From contig NZ_JQMQ01000005.1 in assembly GCF_000744815.1 (NCBI RefSeq), positions 3,046,055-3,110,054 on the forward strand: a DNA stretch of 64,000 nucleotides, given 5' to 3'. Below, in pieces: positions 27,095-33,886 of the stretch. This stretch comes from Phaeacidiphilus oryzae TH49. Lineage in GTDB: Bacteria > Actinomycetota > Actinomycetes > Streptomycetales > Streptomycetaceae. Each line of letters starts with the position of its first letter. Within the stretch, counting starts at the first letter, position 1. Both the position numbers and the translations under genes were made by a program. The notes beneath the pieces were generated by a model that was not told the origin of the DNA, made no database searches, and saw only the letters and a program-made list of their open reading frames with translations.

Positions 27095-28003
27095 CTAGAG
27101 AGAATCGCCATCTCCAGCTTTCAGCTCGGGATGAGACGCTATAGCCAATGCAAGACTTTCCAAAACCCTCTCGGGAGAGCGCTGAATTTCTGGAAACTTT
27201 TCCAAAGCACGGATCTCCATTTGAGAAAGGTTGCGGACAAAAATGGCCGTCTCGCCTTGGATGGGGAATTTGAGAACTAGAATGGAACCCGCGCGCACGG
27301 CTGCACGGGGCACCGATACCAGAGCGCCAATGATCCCTCCAACCGCCTGTGCCTCTTTAGAATCGGCTTCTGCCTGCCTCGATTCCACGTACGTGAGTTC
27401 GAGCGCACGCTCAACCTTTACCATACGAGTCGCCAGTTCTTCCCGGACCATCCTGGCGCGCCAGCTGCGCCATATTGAACCCGGCTCAGTGTCAACTTCT
27501 CCCGTCTGAACGTACCCCATAGATTCGACTAGTTTATCAACTTTTTCGACTATTCGTTCACTGACAGTAGTGTCGTCCGTGTCCAAGTAGATGGCGACAG
27601 AGATGCTGCTGGGAATCTCTGGTCCCGGCGGCTTCTCCTCCATCTTTTCCCCAAAAAGAAAATCAAAGTTTTCCTCTCGGTTTGCAATTGCCGCGATAAA
27701 TCCATCGCCTGGCAGCGAATAGATACCGACGACATCATTTCCATTACGATCCGCGAATTGCTGCGCCCTAGCATCGTAGGCATCAAATTCCGACAGGTAC
27801 TGTCGGAGCGATTCAAGTTCACGCGCCAACTTGACGGAAACAAGGTCGAGAGTTTCGCCGAGTTTGACCGTGGTTTCGGGGGGATATTGAGAACCTTTAT
27901 CCATCTGAGCGAGCAGTGCTTGCATCTCATTCAGGAGATCGGAGAGGCGACTGACTCGGTCATACATGTTTTCGTCCATGCCAAGGACGGTAGCGCTGCG
28001 CAT
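27095..28003 (-). CDS. Low-GC cargo gene, uncharacterised protein
   Basis: 302-aa protein at the left end of the element, in DNA visibly poorer in GC (near 50%) than all its neighbours, a sign of separate acquisition. Start chosen at ATG 28003 with GGGAA upstream; TTG 28024 is an alternative. Residues ~10-80 are predicted helical/coiled coil, ~85-125 beta-rich, and ~130-290 contain a ferredoxin-like start followed by a Gly/Ala/Val segment (VGGIIGALVSVPRAAVRAGS, ~218-237) preceding a beta strand. That C-terminal pattern resembles a recurrent uncharacterised actinobacterial family. No signal peptide. The function is unknown; its position beside attL and foreign composition suggest accessory cargo, possibly defence. 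Confidence 0.6.
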   Translation of the reverse strand: MRSATVLGMDENMYDRVSRLSDLLNEMQALLAQMDKGSQYPPETTVKLGETLDLVSVKLARELESLRQYLSEFDAYDARAQQFADRNGNDVVGIYSLPGDGFIAAIANREENFDFLFGEKMEEKPPGPEIPSSISVAIYLDTDDTTVSERIVEKVDKLVESMGYVQTGEVDTEPGSIWRSWRARMVREELATRMVKVERALELTYVESRQAEADSKEAQAVGGIIGALVSVPRAAVRAGSILVLKFPIQGETAIFVRNLSQMEIRALEKFPEIQRSPERVLESLALAIASHPELKAGDGDSL

Positions 28004-28024
28004 CCCAAATTCCCAGGCATCCAA

Positions 28025-28386
28025 GAAAATCTGTTGCCAACGAGAAACTTGAAAACTTCTGCTCGCAGGGTGAATTGCACAAAGGGTTCATTGTCGTACT
28101 GGCGCGCACTTCCGCCTATCGGCCTCAGTACATCAAAAATTTCACAATCACGCCAACAGTTGACTGAGTCATGCCTCTGGAATGGTGTGGAGGGCCACGC
28201 CAGCAGACGTGGCCCTGGACTGGATCGAGTGACAGGCGTCTTGAGCTTGCAGAACCCGGACAGACTGTCTGGGCTCTGCTTGTTATGCCCCGCAGGCTGG
28301 GTAGCACTAGGGAGCAGGTGACGTCTCGCGTCTTGATGCTCCGTCGGTACGGTGAGCACGCCCCTACACAACGGGAGGGCACGCGC
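28025..28386. promoter_or_regulatory. Divergent control region between cargo gene and XRE regulator
   Basis: 362 bases without a gene. The left half is AT-rich and should carry the promoter of the minus-strand cargo gene. The right half carries the palindrome at 28249-28279 and leads to the XRE start, with GGGAGG before ATG 28387. Confidence 0.5.
28249..28279. promoter_or_regulatory. Palindromic operator A upstream of the XRE gene
   Basis: Inverted repeat with 14-base arms (12 of 14 matching) around GAC; its core is CCCGGACA-N3-TGTCTGGG. The same core recurs at 30213-30245, after the XRE/flavoprotein pair. Two copies of one palindrome bracketing a regulator gene suggest an operator, probably for that regulator. 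Confidence 0.6.
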
Positions 28387-29622
28387 ATGCGTGGTCTGAG
28401 CGATCACATGAGCATCGGCGAGCGGATCGCGTTCTACCGGAAGCGTCGCGGCTACACGCAGGAAGTCTTGGCCGGCCTGGTGGGCCGGAGCACGGATTGG
28501 CTGGCCAAGGCCGAGTCCGGCCGGCGGCAGCCGCCCCGGATCGACATGCTCGGTGAGCTGGCCCGCATCCTGCGGGTGCCGCTCGGGGACCTGGTCGGGC
28601 AGCCCGTTCTGATGGAGGACGACCAGCAGCAGGACGACGTACCTGCCGTGCGGGAAGCGCTGATGAGCCCGCGTCGGCTCTCCCGCTTGCTGTTCGGGCC
28701 GGAGGCTGACGCCCAACTCCCGATGCCGGCCCCCGTCGCGACGACCGTGGAACAGCGGTGGGCGGACTACCAAGGCGGCCGGTTGGGGACGGTCATCGCG
28801 GCTCTGCCCGGACTGCTCCAGAGCGCGCAGGAACTGGAGGATCGCGCCTCGCGGTCGGCGACGGAGCGGCGGGACTGCTGGGCGGTCTCTGCGCGGACTC
28901 ATCACCTGGCTGCGACGACGCTGGCCAAGGTGGGGGAATCCGACATTTCATGGCTGGCCGCCGAGCGCGCGATGCGGGCCGCGGACGAATCCGGGGACCC
29001 CTTGGTGCTGGCGTCCGCTGCTCGCTCCGGGACGCATGCGCTGCTCGCCAACGGTCGGTACGACGCCGCCATGGAGCTGGGAGACACCACGGCAGCGTGG
29101 CTGACGCAGCGGGTAGAGGACAGCGATCCGGAAGCGCTCAGCCTGCTCGGGATGATCCATCTTCGGGCAGCCATCGCGGCAGCCCGCCAACAGGACCGCG
29201 GGACGACGACGAGCCTGCTCAACCGCGCCGAGGAGCTGGCCGATCGGCTCGGCTCGGATGAGAACTACTGGCAGACCGGGTTCGGCCCGACGAACGTGAT
29301 CCTGCATCGGATCTCCGCCGAGCTGGACTTGGACAACATCTCCTACGTGGTGGCTCATGGGGAGGTGGACGTCGACCACATGCCGCCGGAGCGCGGAGTG
29401 TCCCACCGGATCGACTACGCCCGTGCGCTCTCGCTGGCCGGCCGGAACGACGATGCGTTCGGTGAGCTGCGCAAAGCCGAGCGGACTTCGCCCCAGTTGG
29501 TGCGCAACAATCCCCGGGTACGCGAGACGCTGCGGGACCTGGTGAAGAACGCGCCGGTTACCGGTGGGGCCCGCTCGTCCGAGCTGTTCACGATGGCGCA
29601 ACGATGCAGGGCGGTGCAGTGA
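28387..29622 (+). CDS. XRE-family HTH regulator with TPR-like C-terminus
   Basis: 411-aa regulator. The N-terminal Cro/C1-type HTH (~9-70) reads IGERIAFYRKRRGYTQEVLA then DWLAKAESGRRQPP. Residues ~120-400 are helical repeats of TPR type, as in many Streptomyces XRE regulators that sense a small molecule or peptide. Start ATG 28387, preceded by GGGAGG. It overlaps the flavoprotein gene by four bases (GTGA), so the two are translationally coupled. The palindrome 108 bases upstream suggests autoregulation. Confidence 0.8.
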   Translation: MRGLSDHMSIGERIAFYRKRRGYTQEVLAGLVGRSTDWLAKAESGRRQPPRIDMLGELARILRVPLGDLVGQPVLMEDDQQQDDVPAVREALMSPRRLSRLLFGPEADAQLPMPAPVATTVEQRWADYQGGRLGTVIAALPGLLQSAQELEDRASRSATERRDCWAVSARTHHLAATTLAKVGESDISWLAAERAMRAADESGDPLVLASAARSGTHALLANGRYDAAMELGDTTAAWLTQRVEDSDPEALSLLGMIHLRAAIAAARQQDRGTTTSLLNRAEELADRLGSDENYWQTGFGPTNVILHRISAELDLDNISYVVAHGEVDVDHMPPERGVSHRIDYARALSLAGRNDDAFGELRKAERTSPQLVRNNPRVRETLRDLVKNAPVTGGARSSELFTMAQRCRAVQ

Positions 29623-30182
29623 GTTCAGCAAGTCGCGGTGTGTTGGGAGTCGTTGGCTCGGCGGCCGGCGGAGTTGAGCATTTGAGGACGGGGCTGGTTG
29701 AGCCGGCGCTGGCCGAGGGATGGCAGGTCGCGGTGACGCTGACGCCGACCGCTGGCCGATGGCTTCGGGAGTCCGGTGAGCTGGATCGTCTGGAGAAGGT
29801 CACTGGCCTACCGGTGAGGGATGCGCCCCGGATGCCGGGAGACGCACGGCCTCATCCACCCGTTGACTGCTACGTGGTGGCTCCGGCCAGCGCCAACATG
29901 GTGGCGAAGCTGGCCCTCGGCATCATGGACAACCAAGCGCTCACCCAGGTGGGCGAGGCTATTGGAACCCATGGTCTGCCTGTGGTGGTGTTTCCTCGGG
30001 TGAACGCTGCACACGCCCGCCATCCGGCTTGGAAGCAGCACCTCGCCGCCTTGCGCGAGGCAGGGGTGAGCCTGGTCTACGGGCCTGACGTGTGGCCGCT
30101 CTATGAGCCGCGGGAAGCCGCACCCGGGCGAGGGCTGCCGTGGAGTGCGATTCTCGCCGCAGCGAATCAGAGCACTATCTGA
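29619..30182 (+). CDS. Flavoprotein of the HFCD/phosphopantothenoylcysteine decarboxylase-like family
   Basis: 187-aa protein. The fold signature is LGVVGSAAGGVEHL at the N-terminus (FMN phosphate loop), then TLTPTAGRWLRESGEL, and a conserved VVAPASANMVAKLALGIMDN segment (~residues 90-109) in which PASANM matches the flavoprotein family's FMN/dimer motif. It lacks the CoaB half and the full CoaC substrate motif, so it is probably not a CoA enzyme. Coupled to the XRE regulator; the pair recurs in Streptomyces but the reaction is unknown. ATG 29604 is an alternative start. Confidence 0.75.
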   Translation: MSSASRGVLGVVGSAAGGVEHLRTGLVEPALAEGWQVAVTLTPTAGRWLRESGELDRLEKVTGLPVRDAPRMPGDARPHPPVDCYVVAPASANMVAKLALGIMDNQALTQVGEAIGTHGLPVVVFPRVNAAHARHPAWKQHLAALREAGVSLVYGPDVWPLYEPREAAPGRGLPWSAILAAANQSTI

Positions 30183-30212
30183 GGCGCCGTCAACTAGCTT
30201 GACCTGCAACGA

Positions 30213-30245
30213 CGATGGACCCGGACATACTGTCCGGGTCCATCG
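30213..30245. promoter_or_regulatory. Palindromic operator B (15-bp perfect arms)
   Basis: Perfect 15-base inverted repeat around TAC with core CCCGGACA-N3-TGTCCGGG, shared with operator A. It lies 31 bases after the flavoprotein stop and 27 bases before a small frame. It could be an operator or, as RNA, a hairpin end for the XRE/flavoprotein transcript; the 3-base loop and the shared core favour an operator. Confidence 0.6.
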
Positions 30246-30271
30246 CCTTGTGCGCCCCGAAGCTGGTTGTC

Positions 30272-30502
30272 ATGACGGAGCAGACCAGTCCGGAAGCCAT
30301 CTGGAGCGGGCTCAGCGCTGCCGAGGCGGCGCTGATCGAAGCGAGCCTGCGACGCCTCAACACCGAAGCTCAGAGCCTCCTCCGGCGAACAGGCGAAGTC
30401 AGCGAGAGGCTGTCTAGCCCTTGTCGTCGGCCGCGCGCTCAAGGCGCTCAAGGCGCTCTGACAGGTCGCCCAGTGTCCGGTGGATCGCTGCCAGCTCCTT
30501 AG
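30272..30502 (+). CDS. Possible small hypothetical protein
   Basis: 76-codon frame starting at ATG 30272 right after operator B. Residues 1-50 look like a helical protein (SGLSAAEAALIEASLRRLN), the rest is Arg/Pro-rich and overlaps the 3' end of gntR on the other strand by 89 bases. Either a real short gene with a spurious tail or a fragment. Doubtful. Confidence 0.35.
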   Translation: MTEQTSPEAIWSGLSAAEAALIEASLRRLNTEAQSLLRRTGEVSERLSSPCRRPRAQGAQGALTGRPVSGGSLPAP

Positions 30503-30782
30503 ACAGGGCAGCGAACGCGGGACTCCCGCCGTGCTCTTCCCCGACGGGAGAGGCGGGGTCGCGGACGAAGGTCCCCCGCCCCTGCTGGGAGACGACCAAG
30601 CCCTCATCCCGCAGCAAGCGGTAGGCGTTCTGAACGGTCATCAGGTGGACGCCCTCCCTCTCTGCGAGTTCGCGCCCGGTAGGCAACCGCTCTCCAGGGC
30701 TGAGGGCGCCCCGCTCGATGTCCTCACGGATCTTCGACGCGATGTCCTTGTACGTCGGCCGGGCGTCGGGGCTCTGTGTCAT
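30414..30782 (-). CDS. GntR-family repressor, KorSA-like
   Basis: 122-aa regulator: winged HTH of the GntR type (~10-76; YKDIASKIREDIERGALSPG, ELAEREGVHLMTVQNAYRLL, GRGTFVRD) followed by a short coiled-coil dimerisation tail (~88-118) instead of a ligand-binding domain. This short form is typical of AICE/plasmid transfer repressors such as pSAM2 KorSA, which silence transfer and replication genes. Divergent from the transfer operon, with three identical-core palindromes in between. Start ATG 30782. Confidence 0.85.
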   Translation of the reverse strand: MTQSPDARPTYKDIASKIREDIERGALSPGERLPTGRELAEREGVHLMTVQNAYRLLRDEGLVVSQQGRGTFVRDPASPVGEEHGGSPAFAALSKELAAIHRTLGDLSERLERLERAADDKG

Positions 30783-30795
30783 GCCTTCGAGGGTA

Positions 30796-30892
30796 ACTGG
30801 CCTAGGTCATTTTCAAACTCCGTCACCGAGACCATTGACAGCTCACATTGACCTAGGTAACTTCATCATCACCCCGAAAGACCTAGGTCAAT
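30796..30892. promoter_or_regulatory. Three CCTAGG-centred operators for the GntR repressor
   Basis: Cores at 30801-30806, 30852-30857 and 30882-30887; the fullest site reads GACCTAGGTCA. Spacing between cores is 51 and 30 bases, close to whole helical turns, allowing repressors on one face of DNA. The first site lies just upstream of the gntR start, the second inside the transfer promoter, the third just downstream of it. Confidence 0.8.
30835..30863 (+). promoter_or_regulatory. Transfer operon promoter with operator in the spacer
   Basis: TTGACA (30835-30840), a 17-base spacer, then TAACTT (30858-30863): a good housekeeping-type promoter. The second CCTAGG operator occupies 30852-30857, between the boxes, so repressor binding would block polymerase directly. 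Confidence 0.7.
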
Positions 30893-31250
30893 CGGTAGCT
30901 AGTCCGAGTGGCCCGGAGACCGGCGAGAGCCGGTCGAAGGAAGCCCTCGTTCCTTGAGAACTGAAGAGCGTTGCGTGGATCGAAGCCGGGAGTTCCGCAT
31001 GGGCCCGGCTGGCCCCCAGGTAGGTCCCTGGCTAGGCCGCACGCCTCCGCATGGGGGCCTGTAGGTCCACGTCCGCGCCGCCGCGCCCCTGCCGGGGCGT
31101 CTAGGCGTGGCATCTCATCAGCGTTTTCGCAGCCCTCCGGGGCTGTCCGTCGTGCCCGCCCGCCTCGACTGGGGGCGGTCTCGGCGGACGATCCCGGATC
31201 GTCCCGTCCGCCTCGCTGCCGGAGGCAGCGACTGATTCGAGGACTCGCCC
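30893..31250 (+). promoter_or_regulatory. Long structured leader of the transfer operon, rRNA-leader-like
   Basis: About 360 bases with no credible gene. In order: hairpin GACCGGC-GAGA-GCCGGTC (30918-30935); TCCTTGAGAACTGAAGAGCG (30951-30970), close to the conserved TTGAGAACTCAA-type motif of actinobacterial rRNA leaders; two CCGCATGGG repeats (30995, 31047); hairpin GACGATCC-C-GGATCGTC (31187-31203); hairpin CGCTGCC-GGA-GGCAGCG (31214-31230) just before the first start codon. Possible antitermination or processing leader. Confidence 0.55.
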
Positions 31251-31829
31251 ATGACTGACGTTGAGATCGTCTCGTTCGGCTACTTGCATGCTGACGAGCC
31301 GCCCGAGGCCCATCTGACCGTTGACCTCCGGGAGCACTTCCGTGACCCGCACTTCGACCCGCGGTTGCGGCACCTGACTGCGGACGACCCCCGGGTGTAC
31401 GAGGCCGTCACCACCACTCCCGGGATCGTGGACCTGCTCAGCGGGCTGGCCGGCTCTGTGCTCGGCTTCGTGAACGGCCCGTCCGCAGTGCCCGTCGTGG
31501 TCGCGCTCGGCTGCGCTGGCGGTCGCCACCGCGCCCCCGCCATCGCCAAGGCCCTCGCGCTTCGGCTCACCGCGGCTGAGCTGACCGTGGCAGTCCACCA
31601 CCGCGACGTTGGCCGCCCCGTAGTCAACCGTCCGCAGGAGCACGCCGGGGGACGTCAGGGCTGGCGGGTGCGCCTGCTCGGCGACCCGTCCGCGGTCGCG
31701 CGGCATCGGCAGGCCCGCCGGGAACCGGCGCGCGTGGATCGCCGCGACCGGGCGGAGACGCCCGCGTTCCTGGCCGCCAACGACCGCGTGATCCGCACCG
31801 AGAAGGTCATCCCCTGGTGGCGCCGCTAA
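31251..31829 (+). CDS. RapZ C-terminal-domain-like protein
   Basis: 192-aa protein, first gene of the transfer operon. Residues ~1-115 match the C-terminal domain of the RNase adapter RapZ: an FGY start, DLREHFRDPH and the signature VALGCAGGRHRAPAIAKALA (~80-99), an anion-binding GG-x-H-R loop. The P-loop N-terminal domain of RapZ is missing. The C-terminal ~60 residues are Arg-rich. Stand-alone RapZ-C proteins are common on Streptomyces plasmids and AICEs; their function is unknown, though RNA or phosphosugar binding is plausible. Start ATG 31251. Confidence 0.75.
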   Translation: MTDVEIVSFGYLHADEPPEAHLTVDLREHFRDPHFDPRLRHLTADDPRVYEAVTTTPGIVDLLSGLAGSVLGFVNGPSAVPVVVALGCAGGRHRAPAIAKALALRLTAAELTVAVHHRDVGRPVVNRPQEHAGGRQGWRVRLLGDPSAVARHRQARREPARVDRRDRAETPAFLAANDRVIRTEKVIPWWRR

Positions 31830-31928
31830 GCGCCCCCACTTCTCTTGCTCGCAGTGGGGCGGCTGCCTCGCCCTGGAATGCACCGGCAGCCGCCCCACTG
31901 GAGCCCCACACCTTGGAAAGGCAGACCC

Positions 31929-32222
31929 GTGAAGAACATCGTTGCTGGCCAGCACGCGGTCACCGACACCGAGTTCAGCGAACTCGCACTCGGCATCGAT
32001 CTCGGGATCGACCTGGAGCTGTTCACCGGCGTCCCCGGCGAGAGCGAACAGGAACGCGCCGCCCGCATGGACGCGGCCCACGACATCCTGACCGACCTGC
32101 GCACGACGGAACCGAAGCTGGCGGAGTTCGCCGAGCAGTTGCTGAGCCTTGCCGCTCTTCCACTGCGCCGCTCGCGTCCGTTCCGGAGGCGTCTCGTTCA
32201 CGGGGCGGGGGTGGCCGCGTGA
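31929..32222 (+). CDS. Small AICE-conserved hypothetical protein
   Basis: 97-aa protein starting at GTG 31929 (AAAGGCAGACCC upstream). Acidic helical centre (GIDLGIDLELFTGVPGESEQ, ~26-45) and a basic C-terminus. Its stop overlaps the GTG of the DUF2637 gene (GTGA), so translation is coupled. No function recognised. Confidence 0.6.
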   Translation: MKNIVAGQHAVTDTEFSELALGIDLGIDLELFTGVPGESEQERAARMDAAHDILTDLRTTEPKLAEFAEQLLSLAALPLRRSRPFRRRLVHGAGVAA

Positions 32223-33226
32223 ACGGTGTTCAGATCCGTTCAGCGGAGCGGGCGCTGTCGGTCGGCACATGGCTGATCGTCTCCGGCGCGATGCTGTATT
32301 CGATCCTCACCGTGACCCCGTTGATGGCCTCCCACAGTCCGCATCGGTGGGCGTGGACGGCACCGATTCTGCCCCTGGTCGTGGACGCCGCGGTGGTCAT
32401 CGTGGTGCGCATGGACTCGGTGCTCGCCCGGCTGGGCGGGCGCGGAGGGCGCTGGCCGGTTGCGCTTCGGTGGATGACCGGCGCCATGACCCTGGCTCTG
32501 AATACCGCTGATTCGGCCCTGCGCCGGGACTTGGTGGGGGTGGCGGTCCACGCGGTGGCACCGCTGCTGCTCATCGTGACCGCGGAGACCGGACTCGCCT
32601 ACCGCCGTGCCATCACCACCGCCCTGGTGGCGCTGGAGGAGCGGCAGCGGGCCGAGCGGGAACTGCGCGAGCTGGCCGAGGAGGAACGCGCGGAGCGGGC
32701 CGTTCGGCGGGCCCGGGAAGAGCGCGAGCACGCCGCACTCATGGCCCGTGAACAGCGCGACCACGAAGCCGCCTTGGCCCGCGAGACAGCCGAGCGCGAG
32801 GAACGCCGGCTGCGGGAGGAGCGCGAGCAGCAAGCCGCCCGCGAGGCGGCCGAGCGGGAGGCGCGTGAACAACGTGAGCGCGAGCGTGAACAGCGCGAGC
32901 GGGACCGTGAACGCGCGGAGCACGAGGCGGCCGAGCAGGCCGAGCGGGAGCGCCGAGCACGCGATCAGGCGCGCCTTCGTGAACAGGCCGAGCGCGAGCA
33001 GCGCGCCGAGCGTGAACGCGCCGCCCTACTGGAGCGCGGCCCGGCCGAGACCAAGCTGCCGGAGGAGGAGGCGCGCGCGATCGTGTCCGCCGCCTTCGGC
33101 GCAGGGCTACCGGTGAGGGCCGCCGCGGAGCTGTGCGGCTGGTCGGTGGGCTGGGTCTCCGGCCGCTACGCCGAGCACCGCGGTCCGGCGACCGACGGTG
33201 CCGAGCTGGCCATCGCCAGCCGTTGA
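32219..33226 (+). CDS. DUF2637 membrane protein with long charged helix and C-terminal HTH-like end
   Basis: 335-aa protein. The N-terminal ~130 residues form the DUF2637 domain with about four helices (WLIVSGAMLYSILTVTPLMA first), a family restricted to actinomycetes and frequent in AICE transfer operons, where such Spd-like proteins aid spread between hyphal compartments. Residues ~135-280 are an uninterrupted E/R/A/Q-rich helix (coiled coil or single alpha-helix). The C-terminus (~290-325) looks like a HTH (AAELCGWSVGWVSGRYAEH). The layout suggests a membrane anchor reaching DNA or TraB in the cytosol; this is inference. Confidence 0.75.
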   Translation: MNGVQIRSAERALSVGTWLIVSGAMLYSILTVTPLMASHSPHRWAWTAPILPLVVDAAVVIVVRMDSVLARLGGRGGRWPVALRWMTGAMTLALNTADSALRRDLVGVAVHAVAPLLLIVTAETGLAYRRAITTALVALEERQRAERELRELAEEERAERAVRRAREEREHAALMAREQRDHEAALARETAEREERRLREEREQQAAREAAEREAREQREREREQRERDRERAEHEAAEQAERERRARDQARLREQAEREQRAERERAALLERGPAETKLPEEEARAIVSAAFGAGLPVRAAAELCGWSVGWVSGRYAEHRGPATDGAELAIASR

Positions 33227-33284
33227 GGGCCGCCGGCCGATGCGCCTTCCACAGTCTGTGGATTGACCGAACGGAGTGAGCGTC

Positions 33285-33794
33285 ATGACCGAAGAGACGA
33301 TGCATGCCGTGGCCACCCCGCTGGAACTGGTCCGAGCGCTCGCCATGGGCTACCGCGCCGCCTTGGAGCGGGAGCGCGCCGAGGCCGAGGAGGCCGCGGC
33401 CCAGCGCGAGCGCGACCGCCGCGAGGGCGAGATCGCCATGGCCGTCTACGAGGCTGACGAGCAGGTGGACATGTGGTTCCCCAACCTGCTCGCCGGGGCG
33501 CTGCTGCGCGAGGACTGGACCGGCTACCCCAGCATGGGGCCGCTTCCGCGGCCGGGGCAGGGGGCCGGCTGCGCGGTCGCCCACCTCGGCGAGGGCCTGT
33601 GGCTGCTCCGTGAGCAGGCCGGCGCCCGTGAGCTGCCCGGCCTGCGCCTGCTGGTGCCCTGCGCGTGCGAAGGCTTCTACGAGTGCGACCGGTATCACGA
33701 GATCGAGATCGGGGAGGACCGGGAGTTGCTGGCCGCCCTTACTCGGATCGAGTCCGGCGCGTGCCTGCGCTACTTCGCCCCGGACCCCCTGTAG
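33285..33794 (+). CDS. Hypothetical AICE protein
   Basis: 169-aa soluble protein starting at ATG 33285. It has a helical charged N-terminus (~20-50) followed by a compact region with several Cys, Trp and Tyr residues (VPCACEGFYECDRYHEIEIG, ~125-144). No family recognised. Upstream, TCCACA-GTC-TGTGGA (33248-33262) is a small palindrome. Part of the transfer operon by position. Confidence 0.6.
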   Translation: MTEETMHAVATPLELVRALAMGYRAALERERAEAEEAAAQRERDRREGEIAMAVYEADEQVDMWFPNLLAGALLREDWTGYPSMGPLPRPGQGAGCAVAHLGEGLWLLREQAGARELPGLRLLVPCACEGFYECDRYHEIEIGEDRELLAALTRIESGACLRYFAPDPL

Positions 33795-33886
33795 TCCCCA
33801 TCCCCCAGCGCCCGGAGCGGGCCGTGTGCTTGCCGGCTACCAGCCCGCCCCGGACTTCCTCCCCCGGAAGAGAGGCACCCCTCACG

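Noticed and set aside
33247-33263. Inverted TTCCACA/TGTGGAT pair as DnaA boxes within the AICE
   Set aside because: Only approximate DnaA boxes with a 3-base gap; could be a chance palindrome, and the iteron array is a better origin candidate.
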